Shown here: positions 27,012-35,944 of the stretch, in pieces
How the letters are laid out: each line of letters opens with the position of its first letter
How positions within the stretch are numbered: the stretch's first letter is position 1
Assembly: GCF_025755255.1 (NCBI RefSeq)
Contig: NZ_JALIEB010000007.1
Location: 142,146-206,145, forward strand
Direction of reading: 5' to 3'
Length of the DNA: 64,000 bases
Source of the DNA: Roseobacter sinensis
Lineage (GTDB): Bacteria; Pseudomonadota; Alphaproteobacteria; Rhodobacterales; Rhodobacteraceae
Translations under genes and position numbers: made by a program
The notes under the pieces: generated by a model
What the model was told of the DNA's origin: nothing
Seen by the model: the letters and a program-made list of their open reading frames with translations, nothing else
Database searches by the model: none

Positions 27012-27086
27012 GCCCGGGTAGCTCAGGGGTAGAGCAGTGGATTGAAAATCCTCGTGTCGGTGGTTCGATTCCGCCCCCGGGCACCA
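27012..27086 (+). tRNA. tRNA-Phe (anticodon GAA)
   Basis: A 75-nt cloverleaf with encoded CCA. The acceptor stem is GCCCGGG/CCCGGGC, the D stem GCTC/GAGC with a 7-nt loop, and the T stem GGTGG/CCGCC with loop TTCGATT. The anticodon loop TTGAAAA gives anticodon GAA. The anticodon stem GTGGA/TCCTC has one U-U mismatch at its second pair. The 3' end faces a gene-poor stretch, a usual place for island integration. Confidence 0.96.
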
Positions 27087-27841
27087 TCTAAGCCTCTTAA
27101 AATAAACGACTTTCTTAAAATGACAAAACGACCAGAAGGCCGTTGTCTCGTTTTTGTCTCAGGTTCAAGTTTTGTCCCAGTGGCATTTGGAGCACTAAAT
27201 ATTGTGGTTTCCCTTGCGTCCGATACAAGCCGCTCCTATCTTGAGAGTTGGGGGGAAGTGGCTTGCCGGTTCCTTAGCGCCCCGTTCAGCAAAACATCGG
27301 CAACTGGCCTGACGGGCGGTGACTTCCAAACCAATGGCACCCGTACGCGAAGAGAAAGGGTTCGCCATGCGCGCAACACTCCTCCTCGAAGCCAGCAAGT
27401 CGGATGGTGCGACATACCGCGTCCAGACGACTCTTGACCGAACGGTCGTCCGTTGGCTGATGCGGTCAATCGGATTGTAAGAGTGCGAGGAGAGGTCGGT
27501 CTCTTTACTTAGCTATGGCCATCCTCGTTCTGGAGGAACCGTTTGTCGGCGTTTGAATATCGCATTGCCAAGACAGCGCTGAAACTCACATTATCGACAT
27601 GGTTCGGCTTGGCGAAGCTGAGGCGCGACCATTGAAACGGCCAAAATTCACGGCGCACCTACATCGAAACTTCAGTCGGGATCGACAATATGGCGAGAGA
27701 GCTGGGTGGGCCACTTTCCAATAACTGGACAGGTTCTGGCGTGGATTGGGCTACTTTTTGCCCGGTGACCGAGTTGGTTTCTTCTTGATCACTCGACCAA
27801 AGCCGAAGGGTCAAGAAATCGTGCTTGGTTTGACTTCATAT
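27087..27841. other. Gene-poor region downstream of tRNA-Phe
   Basis: A stretch of 755 bp with lower GC than its surroundings and no convincing gene on either strand. It looks like decayed inserted DNA at a tRNA 3' end. Segments around 27690-27780 (GGGCCACTTTCC, then GGGCTACTTTTTGCCC) recall non-coding ends of insertion elements, but no transposase or integrase frame can be read. No second copy of the tRNA 3' end was noticed by eye in the window. Confidence 0.5.
27367..27480 (+). CDS. Possible small protein of 37 aa
   Basis: A short frame from ATG at 27367 (MRATLLLEASKSDGAT to VVRWLMRSIGL) preceded by a purine-rich AGAGAAAGGG at 12-20 bp. It resembles no family I recognise and lies in decayed sequence. 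It may be a remnant or chance. Confidence 0.2.
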   Translation: MRATLLLEASKSDGATYRVQTTLDRTVVRWLMRSIGL

Positions 27842-29068
27842 TCAGGCAGGCCGAGAGCACTGGCCCCTCTCAACGATCAATGCGCCTCGGGCTTGCAGGT
27901 CGTCTATCTGCTCTTGCCCGTAGCTGTGCTCGGATAGGATCTCGCGTCCGTGCTGCCCAAGTGTCGGAGCCGGGATCACGACACCGCCGGGGGTATCACT
28001 GAATTTGATCGGCAGCCCAATCGCCTTGACCTGACCCGCCAGCGGATGAGTGGTTTCAACGATCATGTCGCGCGCGATGGCCTGCGGATCTCGGTGCATT
28101 TCGCAGATGTCCATGACGGGACCGGCTGGCAGACCCGCCTTCTCCATCCGAGTGATCCACTCTTCGGTGTTGCGCTGTTCGAGGTGGCTTTCAAGGATCG
28201 GAACGAGTTCCGCAAGATTGGTCATCCGATCCTGATTTGTGCCGAACCGGGGGTCGTCGTCGAGTTCGGGAACGCCGATCACCTCGAGAAGTCGCAGCCA
28301 ATTGCGCTGGTTGGCGGCCCCGATGTTGATCCAGCCATTCCGCGTACGAAAGGATTGATAGGGGGCATTCAGCGGATGCGCCGACCCGAGCGCGCCGGGG
28401 GCCTGCCCGGTGGCAAAGGCAATCGCGGACTGCCAATAAGTCAGAGATATGCCCGCTTCGAAAAGTGATGTGTCCACCATTTGGCCCTCACCGGTTTTCC
28501 GTGCGTGGCTGTAGGCCGCGACGCAACCGAGGGCGGCAAGGAACCCGGCCGTGATATCTGCAATCGGCGCGCCGGGTTTGACCGGCGGGCGGCCCGGCCC
28601 CTCGCCGGTGATCGACATCAGCCCCGACATTCCCTGCGCGATCAGGTCAAACCCCCCTTTTTCGGTATAGGGACCGGTGCGGCCAAATCCCGAAATCGCG
28701 CAATAGACCAGCTTCGGGTTGCTCTTGCGCAGCGTCTCATAGCCCAGCCCAAGGCGTGCCATCGTGTCGTGCCGGTAGTTTTCGATGACGACATCCACGT
28801 CGTTGAGCAGCGTGCGCAAGACCTCTATGGCGGCTGGGTCTTTGAGGTTCAGGGAAATGCCGCGCTTGTTGCGGTTCATCATCATGAATGCGGCACTCTC
28901 GCCATGGATGTCCGGCGGCAGGAAGCGGCGGCTGTCGTCCCCGTCGGGCTTTTCCACCTTGATGACATCCGCGCCCATATCGGCCAGCATCATGCCGCAG
29001 GCAGGGCCTGCCATGATATGCGCAAGCTCGATCACCTTCATCCCGGTGAGGGGGCCTTTGGAGGTCAT
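27842..29068 (-). CDS. CaiB/BaiF family (family III) CoA-transferase
   Basis: A 408-aa CoA-transferase with the N-terminal MKVIELAHIMAGPACGMML, NRNKRGISLNLKDP, ISGFGRTGPYTEKGGFDL and the catalytic aspartate at 171 (APIADITAGF). The start at 29068 overlaps the upstream enoyl-CoA hydratase stop (ATGA). It probably activates the carboxylic acid handled by this cluster. A second family III enzyme lies at 6669-7874 in a different context. The CoA donor and acid are unknown. Confidence 0.9.
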   Translation of the reverse strand: MTSKGPLTGMKVIELAHIMAGPACGMMLADMGADVIKVEKPDGDDSRRFLPPDIHGESAAFMMMNRNKRGISLNLKDPAAIEVLRTLLNDVDVVIENYRHDTMARLGLGYETLRKSNPKLVYCAISGFGRTGPYTEKGGFDLIAQGMSGLMSITGEGPGRPPVKPGAPIADITAGFLAALGCVAAYSHARKTGEGQMVDTSLFEAGISLTYWQSAIAFATGQAPGALGSAHPLNAPYQSFRTRNGWINIGAANQRNWLRLLEVIGVPELDDDPRFGTNQDRMTNLAELVPILESHLEQRNTEEWITRMEKAGLPAGPVMDICEMHRDPQAIARDMIVETTHPLAGQVKAIGLPIKFSDTPGGVVIPAPTLGQHGREILSEHSYGQEQIDDLQARGALIVERGQCSRPA

Positions 29069-29841
29069 GTTCCGCTCCAATCCGGTTTTTCCTTCGCCAG
29101 AAACGCCTCAAGGCCGTGTTTGAAGTCGTTGCTCATGTAGCACATCGTGATCAGGTCGCTGTCTTCGACGGCTATCGCCTCGCGATTGCGGCGCATCGCT
29201 TCCTTTGTGGCGCGAAGTGTCAGCGGCGCCATCTCTCCCATGTGCTTGGCCAACGCCGTAGCCCGTCGCATCAGGCCGTCCTCGTCGGGCAAGACCTCGG
29301 ACACAAGTCCCGCAGCAGCAGCCTCATCTGCGCCCATGAGACGGGCCGTGAAAATCAGTTCGCGCACACGGCCCGCGCCGAGCAATTCGCTGAGACGGGC
29401 GAGGTTTCCCGCGTTCAGGCAGTTGCCGAGCGTGCGGGCAATGGGAAATCCGAACTTCAGCCGCGCGCTTGCGATGCGGATATCGCAGGCCGCGGCGATG
29501 GAGGCTCCGCCCCCCGTGCAGGCACCGTGCACGGCCGCAATCGTCGGAAGCGGGCATCGGTCCACAGCCGAAAGAACGCGGGAGATCTCGTCTTCATAAT
29601 CCAATGCGTCCTGTTCGGTTTCGAAAGCCCGGAACTGGGTCATGTCGGTGCCTGCCGCAAACGCCTTTCCGCCCGCACCGGCCATCACGACCGCGCGGAC
29701 CGATCCATCCGTGGGGACGTTCTCGCAGAGCCTCGCCAGCTCTTTGTACATCGAAAAGGTCAGCGCATTGCGGGCATCAGGCCGGTTGAACCTGATCCAA
29801 AGCGTTTGGTCCGTGACCTGAGACGTGATTTCCGATGTCAT
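29065..29841 (-). CDS. Enoyl-CoA hydratase/isomerase family protein
   Basis: A 258-aa crotonase-fold protein. The oxyanion-hole segments are GGKAFAAGTDMTQF and HGACTGGGASIAAACDI; the second-loop segment reads FPIARTLGNCLNAGNLARLS. The usual catalytic glutamate pair of hydratases is not obvious there, so isomerase or lyase chemistry is possible. The ATG at 29841 (MTSEITSQVTDQTL) is preferred to one 31 codons upstream. It lies between the GntR gene and the CoA-transferase in one operon. Confidence 0.88.
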   Translation of the reverse strand: MTSEITSQVTDQTLWIRFNRPDARNALTFSMYKELARLCENVPTDGSVRAVVMAGAGGKAFAAGTDMTQFRAFETEQDALDYEDEISRVLSAVDRCPLPTIAAVHGACTGGGASIAAACDIRIASARLKFGFPIARTLGNCLNAGNLARLSELLGAGRVRELIFTARLMGADEAAAAGLVSEVLPDEDGLMRRATALAKHMGEMAPLTLRATKEAMRRNREAIAVEDSDLITMCYMSNDFKHGLEAFLAKEKPDWSGT

Positions 29842-29930
29842 GTCGCGATTTGCTCCAGTTCCTTGGGACGAGGTGGATTGATGCGTTGGCGCAGGAGAGA
29901 TCTGGCCAAGGGGCGGGCAGGCACGGCCTT

Positions 29931-30614
29931 TCAACCTTCGCCGAGGTTGTCCGACCTGTCGTCGATCGCTTTGATGTGGGCCGCAAATTTGTTCATCATG
30001 TGCAATTTCATCAGCTGTCCAAGGCCGTCCGCGTCGCGGGCGCGCAGCTTCTGCATCATGCGCTCATGTTCGTCGATGGCTTCGGCCCATCTTTCATCCG
30101 AGAGGTTGACCATGAAGCGGGCGCGGCGGACACGTGCGGCCAGCAACTTGTGATGGCCTTCCAGAATGTCATTGTTTGCGCCACGGATCAGGGCCTGATG
30201 GATCTCTTGATTGGCCTGAAAATACGCCTGGCGATCGCGTGCCTGATAGGCCTGCACCATCTCTTGGTGACGCGCTTCGACCTTGGCGACCGCGGCTGCG
30301 TCCATATGGTCGCAGGCCAATTCACCTGCGAGTTGCTCCAGCCGGGCGATGACGGGGAACGTGTTTTCCAGCTCCTGACGCGTGACCGTGGCCACACGGG
30401 CGCCCCGGTTGGCCTGGAGCACCACAAAGCCTTCGGACGCAAGAACTTTCAGCGCCTCGCGCAGAGGTGTGCGCGACACGCCGAAGGACTCGCAGAGCTC
30501 TTTCTCGGGTACCTTTTCGCCCGGCTTGAGCGCATCTTCAACGACAAGGTTGCGCAGCCTGTCAACGAGTTCTTCGTGCAGCGTGGGACGTTTGATCGCC
30601 TCGGTCAGGTTCAT
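29931..30614 (-). CDS. GntR-family (FadR/FCD) transcriptional regulator
   Basis: A 227-aa regulator. The winged helix-turn-helix at residues 8-75 includes KVPEKELCESFGVSRTPLRE and ALKVLASEGFVVLQANRG. The all-helical FCD ligand domain has histidines at conserved metal positions (EIHQALI and LHMMNKF regions). It is inside the catabolic operon, 9 bp after the FAD/Fe-S oxidase gene, and probably controls the 18-bp palindrome at 33560. Confidence 0.92.
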   Translation of the reverse strand: MNLTEAIKRPTLHEELVDRLRNLVVEDALKPGEKVPEKELCESFGVSRTPLREALKVLASEGFVVLQANRGARVATVTRQELENTFPVIARLEQLAGELACDHMDAAAVAKVEARHQEMVQAYQARDRQAYFQANQEIHQALIRGANNDILEGHHKLLAARVRRARFMVNLSDERWAEAIDEHERMMQKLRARDADGLGQLMKLHMMNKFAAHIKAIDDRSDNLGEG

Positions 30615-30623
30615 GGTTCTATC

Positions 30624-33497
30624 CTATTCAGCTAGCGCCTGATCCAGCAAACGCGCGACATGCACAGCCCGACGCGGTGTGCCGTCGGCAATCTGATGAC
30701 GGCAGGACGTACCGTCCGCGACCACAATCGCATCATCGGGCGCCGCATCGAGGGCCGGGAAAAGGTCGAGGTTGGCCATCTTGAGCGATATGTCAATCGT
30801 CTCAGGCGCATAGCCGAATGCACCGGCCATCCCGCAGCAGCTGCTTTCGATCATATTGACCTCGGCATCCGGGATCCGGTTGAGCAGGTCGAGCATGGGG
30901 CTCACGGCCGCATGGGATTTCTGGTGGCAATGGCCGTGCACATAGATCGGCGTGCCAAGCGGCTTCATCGGCAGGTCCGGCCGCCCGGCAAGAAACTCTT
31001 CAAAAGTGTGTGTCGCATGTGCCAGCGCTTGCGCGTCCTCTCCGGGGCACAAGGCAAGAAACTCGTCGCGGAACGTCAGGATCGATGAGGGTTCGAGCCC
31101 AACCACCGCGATCCCCTTTTTGACTGCCTCTTTCGTCGCATCGATGATCCGCTGGGCCTCCTCTCGGGCCTCATCGACACATCCGATGGCCAAAAGGGTG
31201 CGCCCGCAATCCAGGGCCGTTCCAGAGCCGTCCTGTGCGACGGCGATGCGCAGGCCGGCGGCGCGCAACACGCGCAGGGCCGAGCGCAGATTTTCCGGTT
31301 CGAAATAGCGGTTGAACACATCGGCAAAGAGCAGAACGTCCGGGTTCGTGTCCTGTGCTTCATCGTCGCGGAACGGGGTCGACGACCAGACCGGCAGATC
31401 GCGCCGATGCGAGACGCCGGTGAGCCTTTCGGTCAGCTTCCGCACCGGACCCATCTTGTTGCGCAGGTTCATGAGCCAGGCGAACTTTGCGGCCTTCGGC
31501 GCATAGCGTGGCAGGTAGCCGACGAGCTTGTCGCTGAAGGACAGACCGTTTGCTTTACGCCGCGCGGCCAGCACTTCGATCTTCATGCGGGCCATGTCGA
31601 CGCCGGTTGGGCATTCGCGGCGACAGGCCTTGCACGAGACGCAATACTTCATGGTGTCTGCCATCGCATCCGAGGTCAGCCCGCCCGGCATCTGGCCGCT
31701 GATCGCAAAACGCAGCGTGTTGGCCCGCCCGCGGGTCGCGTCCCGTTCGTTCCGTGTGGCGCGGAAGGACGGGCACATCACCCCGTCCTTGAGTTTGCGG
31801 CAGGCGCCGTTGTTGTTGCACATCTCGACCGCACCCTGAAACCCTCCGGCAGCCCCGGGCCAGGCGGACCAATCAAGCGCGGTGTCAAACTCCGGGACCG
31901 AGTAATTCGGCCCGTAGCGGAACACCCGGCGATCATCCATGGCGGGCGCATGTACGATCTTGCCGGGGTTCATCAGCCCCTTTGGATCGAACCGGGCCTT
32001 CACGTCTTCGAAGGCCGAAACGATACGCGGACCGAACATCTTGTCGTGGAATTCGGAGCGGACGATCCCGTCCCCATGTTCGCCGGAATGCGAGCCCTTG
32101 TAGTGTTTGACCAGATCAAAACACTCTTCGGCGATGGCCCGCATGGTTTTGACGTCCTTGTCCTGACGCATGTTCAGGACGGGGCGGACGTGCAGGCAGC
32201 CCACAGAAGCATGCGCATACCAAGTGCCCTTCGTACCATGGCGTGCAAAGATGTCTGTCAGGCCCTGGGTATACTCGGCCAGATCCGGCAGGGCGACGGC
32301 ACAGTCCTCTACAAAGGAAATCGGCTTGCCCGCCTGCTTCATCGACATCATCACGTTGAGGCCCGACTTGCGGTATTCCGCGATTGCGCCCTGCAAACCC
32401 GTGTTGATCACAGGCACGACGCCCCCCCAGCGGTCACCGCTTTCGGAGAATGCAAAGCCAAGGTCACCCATCAACTCCGTAAGCTCAGCCAGCTTGGCTG
32501 CATTTGCCTCTGCACTTCCGTTTGCGAATTCCACCAGCAGAAGGGCGGCTGGATCGCCTTCGACAAAGGCGTCGATTGTCTTTCGAAAGAGCGGAATGTC
32601 GCGGCCCAATGCGATCATCGTGTCGTCGATCAGCTCGACGGCTTGGGGGCCAAGCGTCACCAAATGCTGTGCGGCATCCATCGCCGCATAGAAGGTGGGG
32701 AAATGGCAGACGCCGATGACTTTTTCGCCGGGCAGGTTTGCAAGGCTCAGGTCGATCTCGGTGAAATAGGCGAGCGTGCCTTCTGATCCCACGAGAAGAT
32801 GCGCCATGTTCACATCGTTCCCGGTCAGCGCGTCGAGGTTGTAGCCGCCCACCCGCCGTTGGACCTTGGGGAAGCGCCTGTCGATCTCGTCAGCTTCGCG
32901 ACGACCCAGAGCGCGCATGTCATTGACCAGATCCGCATAGGTTCCGGGCTTTGGGTCCACGCCGTTGAAGCGAGCCTTTGTCCCGTCCGGCAGGATCGCC
33001 GATATGGCCCGCACATTGTCCCGCATGATGCCGTAGCGCAGAGACCTGCCGCCCGATGAGTTGTTCGCCGCCATGCCACCGAGCGTGCAGCGGGATGCCG
33101 TGGAGGGGTCGACCGGAAACCAGAGACCATGCGGCTTCAAAGCGTGGTTCAACTCATCCAGAACCACGCCAGGCTCGACCCGGGCGGTCAGATTTTCGGT
33201 GTCGATTTCCAGAATGCGGTTGAGGTGGCGCGTGTTATCCAAAACCACCGCCCGGTTGACGGTCTGACCGCACTGTGAGGTGCCGCCACCACGTGGCAAG
33301 ATCGGGGTTTCCTGCTCTCGAGCTACCTCCATTGCGGCTTCCACGTCCTCTGTCGAGCGTGGGATAACAACCGCTTCGGGGACCATTTGGTAGATGGACG
33401 CGTCAGTCGCGTATCGGCCGCGCGAGGCGGCATCCGTCATGACCTCACCTTCAATGGCTGAAGACAAGCGATTGAAAAGACGTGTATTCTCGCGCAT
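30624..33497 (-). CDS. FAD- and 4Fe-4S-containing D-2-hydroxyacid dehydrogenase fusion
   Basis: A 957-aa fusion of a GlcD-like flavoprotein and a GlpC/CCG-type iron-sulfur protein. The FAD_binding_4 domain lies at about 38-220 (PRGGGTSQCGQTVNRAVV, PSTASRCTLGGMAANNSSGG) and the FAD-oxidase C domain at about 250-530. Two ferredoxin-like cysteine clusters follow, including CVSCKACRRECPTG. The C-terminal CCG region has HGHCHQKSH and ESSCCGMAGAFGY. This arrangement matches D-lactate, D-2-hydroxyglutarate or related 2-hydroxyacid dehydrogenases that pass electrons to quinone. It is first in the minus-strand operon. Confidence 0.9.
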   Translation of the reverse strand: MRENTRLFNRLSSAIEGEVMTDAASRGRYATDASIYQMVPEAVVIPRSTEDVEAAMEVAREQETPILPRGGGTSQCGQTVNRAVVLDNTRHLNRILEIDTENLTARVEPGVVLDELNHALKPHGLWFPVDPSTASRCTLGGMAANNSSGGRSLRYGIMRDNVRAISAILPDGTKARFNGVDPKPGTYADLVNDMRALGRREADEIDRRFPKVQRRVGGYNLDALTGNDVNMAHLLVGSEGTLAYFTEIDLSLANLPGEKVIGVCHFPTFYAAMDAAQHLVTLGPQAVELIDDTMIALGRDIPLFRKTIDAFVEGDPAALLLVEFANGSAEANAAKLAELTELMGDLGFAFSESGDRWGGVVPVINTGLQGAIAEYRKSGLNVMMSMKQAGKPISFVEDCAVALPDLAEYTQGLTDIFARHGTKGTWYAHASVGCLHVRPVLNMRQDKDVKTMRAIAEECFDLVKHYKGSHSGEHGDGIVRSEFHDKMFGPRIVSAFEDVKARFDPKGLMNPGKIVHAPAMDDRRVFRYGPNYSVPEFDTALDWSAWPGAAGGFQGAVEMCNNNGACRKLKDGVMCPSFRATRNERDATRGRANTLRFAISGQMPGGLTSDAMADTMKYCVSCKACRRECPTGVDMARMKIEVLAARRKANGLSFSDKLVGYLPRYAPKAAKFAWLMNLRNKMGPVRKLTERLTGVSHRRDLPVWSSTPFRDDEAQDTNPDVLLFADVFNRYFEPENLRSALRVLRAAGLRIAVAQDGSGTALDCGRTLLAIGCVDEAREEAQRIIDATKEAVKKGIAVVGLEPSSILTFRDEFLALCPGEDAQALAHATHTFEEFLAGRPDLPMKPLGTPIYVHGHCHQKSHAAVSPMLDLLNRIPDAEVNMIESSCCGMAGAFGYAPETIDISLKMANLDLFPALDAAPDDAIVVADGTSCRHQIADGTPRRAVHVARLLDQALAE

Positions 33498-33559
33498 CAG
33501 CCTTCCTGTTCCTCCCGAAGTCGGAGCTGAGATCCGCGCCCGATCTTTTTGGTTGACTG

Positions 33560-33577
33560 AATTATGAATTCATAATT
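33560..33577. promoter_or_regulatory. 18-bp perfect palindrome, candidate GntR operator
   Basis: AATTATGAATTCATAATT is symmetric over all 18 bp and sits between the divergent FAD/Fe-S dehydrogenase (start 33497) and aminotransferase (start 33637) genes. The position suits control of both arms by the linked GntR regulator. Confidence 0.6.
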
Positions 33578-33636
33578 ACGTTTTAGCAACAACTAATCGC
33601 GCCGAGTCAATGGCGCCGCTGGGAGGACGAAACAAG

Positions 33637-34824
33637 ATGCGCCAGGCTGGCAGACATTTCCTGCAAATCCCGGGCCCGAGCGCTGTGCCCGACCGCATTC
33701 TCAAGGCCATCGGCCAACAGACGATCGACCACCGCGGTCCGGATTTTGCCGAAGTGGGCCTGAAGGCGCTTGACGGTATGAAGACGATTTTCAAGACCAA
33801 GCAGCACGTCTTCATTTTTCCGTCCTCCGGTACGGGGGCATGGGAAGCGGCCCTGGTGAACACCGTGTCGCCGGGCGACAAAGTCTTGATGTTCGAGACC
33901 GGCCATTTCGCGACGCTTTGGAACAAAATGGCGCGGAAGATCGGGATTGATCCCGAACTTCTGGAGGGGGATTGGCGCGGTGGTGCCGAACCCGATCGCA
34001 TCGAAGCACGGCTGCGCGAAGACACAGGGCACGAGATCAAGGCGGTCTGCGTTGTCCACAATGAAACTTCGACCGGCTCGGTGTCCCCCATCGCGGAGGT
34101 GCGCAAGGCTATTGATGCGGCGGGGCACCCGGCGTTGCTGATGGTGGACTCGATCTCCGGGCTGGCCTCGATCGACTTCCGGTTCGACGAGTGGGGCGTC
34201 GATGTCTGTGTCTCCGGGTCGCAGAAAGGGTTGATGCTGCCGCCGGGTCTGAGCTTCAATGCCGTGAGCGAGAAGGCGCTGCAGCACGCCAAATCCAACA
34301 CCATGCCCCGCAGCTATTGGGATTGGCACGATATGGTCGGTCCCAACAAGAGCGGCTACTTCCCTTACACGCCGGGCACCAACCTGCTGTACGGGCTGAA
34401 TGAAGCCATCGACATGCTGCATGAAGAGGGGCTGGACAATGTGTTTGCGCGCCACGCCCGTCACGGGGCTGCGACGCGTGCGGCTGTACGCACCTGGGAG
34501 TTGGAGGTCCTGTGCGCGCGGCAAGGTCAGGAATCCGGTGTGCTCACCGCGGTGCTGATGCCTGCGGGCCATTCGGCTGACGCCTTTCGCGCAACGACGC
34601 TCGAGCACTACGATATCTCGCTCGGCAACGGCCTGTCCAAGGTCGCCGACAAGGTGTTCCGCATCGGACATCTTGGTGATTTCAACGATCTGATGCTGAT
34701 GGCGACGCTGTCGGGGGTGGAGATGGGCCTGACGAAAGCGGGTGTTCCGCATCAGGCCGGTGGGGCGCAGGCCGCGATGGAGTATCTGAAGGAAACGACG
34801 AACGAGCGGGTGGCCGCTGAATAA
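33637..34824 (+). CDS. Class V aminotransferase, serine/alanine-glyoxylate type
   Basis: A 395-aa fold-type I PLP enzyme of the class V group that includes serine- and aspartate-glyoxylate aminotransferases. It shows GPSAVPDRILKAIGQQTIDH, SSGTGAWEAALVNTVSPGDK, VHNETSTGSVSPIAEV, MVDSISGLASIDF and the Schiff-base lysine in VCVSGSQKGLMLPPGLSF. The ATG at 33637 follows GGGAGG at 10 bp; an earlier ATG in frame (33610) lacks a site. Next to a TRAP transporter and a 2-hydroxyacid dehydrogenase, it likely aminates glyoxylate formed by the pathway. Confidence 0.9.
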   Translation: MRQAGRHFLQIPGPSAVPDRILKAIGQQTIDHRGPDFAEVGLKALDGMKTIFKTKQHVFIFPSSGTGAWEAALVNTVSPGDKVLMFETGHFATLWNKMARKIGIDPELLEGDWRGGAEPDRIEARLREDTGHEIKAVCVVHNETSTGSVSPIAEVRKAIDAAGHPALLMVDSISGLASIDFRFDEWGVDVCVSGSQKGLMLPPGLSFNAVSEKALQHAKSNTMPRSYWDWHDMVGPNKSGYFPYTPGTNLLYGLNEAIDMLHEEGLDNVFARHARHGAATRAAVRTWELEVLCARQGQESGVLTAVLMPAGHSADAFRATTLEHYDISLGNGLSKVADKVFRIGHLGDFNDLMLMATLSGVEMGLTKAGVPHQAGGAQAAMEYLKETTNERVAAE

Positions 34825-34857
34825 CGCCCCACGCGGGGCACCAAGGGAGGAAGACAA

Positions 34858-35838
34858 ATGACAATCAAAGCAACCATTCTGGCCAGTGTGGCGGCGATCG
34901 CGATGCCGCTGGCGGCGACGGCTGCGGACCTGACACTGCGCTTCGGCCATGTCGGCAATCCGGGGTCGCTCTTCGAGGCGTCCGTGAACGCCTTCGCCGA
35001 ATGTGCGAATGGCAAGCTCGGCGACCGCGCCGAAGTGCAGACCTTTGGCGCAAGCCAACTCGGCAAGGACCGCGAGCTGCTGCAGAAGCTGAAGTTGGGT
35101 CAAGTGCACTTCTCATTGCCCTCGTCGGTCATGTCGTCGGTGGCACCGGAGTTCGGGGTGTTCGAGATGCCCTACATCGTGCAGGACCGCGACCACATGC
35201 GCCGCATTCAGGCTGAACTTGGCGATGTGTTCCAGGAGGCCGCCTTGCGCGAAGGCTACCGGATCATCGGCTATTTCGAGAATGGCTTTCGCCATATCAC
35301 CAACAACACCCGTCCGATCAACACGCCCGAAGACCTGCAAGGGATCAAGCTGCGTACTCCGAACGGCGAGTGGCGGGTGAAGATGTTCCAGCAGTACGGT
35401 GCAAACCCCACGCCCATGGCCTTCTCCGAGGTGTTCACCGCACTTCAGACCAACGTGATTGACGGGCAGGAAAACCCCTATGCCCAGATCGCGTCTGCCA
35501 AGTTCCAGGAGGTTCAGAAGTACCTGTCGATCACGGGCCACGTCTACACACCGGGATATGTTCTCGTGGCCGAAAGCCAGTGGCAGAAGTGGCCGGAAGA
35601 CGTGCGCGCGGATCTCGAAGCCTGTGGTGCCGAGACGCAGGACTTCGTCTATGAGCATGCGGCCAAGCTCGAAACCGAACTGCTGGATGTGATCCGCGAG
35701 GCGGGTGTCGAAATCAACGAAGCCGACAATCAAGCCTTCATCGACGCGTCCGCTGCGATCTACGACGAGTTTGCCACCACGGTCGACGGCGGCGCGGAAT
35801 TGATCGAGCGGATTCAGACCCTGGCATCCGGGTCCTGA
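34858..35838 (+). CDS. TRAP transporter substrate-binding protein (DctP family)
   Basis: A 326-aa periplasmic solute receptor. The N-terminal signal peptide ATILASVAAIAMPLAATAAD is followed by the DctP core with LRTPNGEWRVKMFQQYGANP and EVFTALQTNVIDGQENP. The arginine in LRTP normally pairs with the ligand carboxylate. It is the first gene of a dctP-dctQ-dctM set and follows the aminotransferase by 33 bp. The ligand is most likely a small carboxylate. Confidence 0.94.
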   Translation: MTIKATILASVAAIAMPLAATAADLTLRFGHVGNPGSLFEASVNAFAECANGKLGDRAEVQTFGASQLGKDRELLQKLKLGQVHFSLPSSVMSSVAPEFGVFEMPYIVQDRDHMRRIQAELGDVFQEAALREGYRIIGYFENGFRHITNNTRPINTPEDLQGIKLRTPNGEWRVKMFQQYGANPTPMAFSEVFTALQTNVIDGQENPYAQIASAKFQEVQKYLSITGHVYTPGYVLVAESQWQKWPEDVRADLEACGAETQDFVYEHAAKLETELLDVIREAGVEINEADNQAFIDASAAIYDEFATTVDGGAELIERIQTLASGS

Positions 35839-35944
35839 TCTAACCCACGTGGGGGGGCCGCTGGTCCCCCTGCTTTCAGCGACGCCGCTCTTTCCGGCAC
35901 GTTCCTCGGACATCACCGGTGCAACACCACCGGCAGAGGTTTTT

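Noticed and set aside
27842..29068. Loss of the catalytic aspartate in the second CoA-transferase (Glu in VDTSLFEA)
   Set aside because: The catalytic aspartate of the family aligns with Asp171 in APIADITAG, which is present; the Glu is elsewhere.
33637..34824. beta-Hydroxyaspartate cycle (BhcA) assignment
   Set aside because: The aminotransferase is of the same class, but dehydratase, aldolase and iminosuccinate reductase partners are not nearby.
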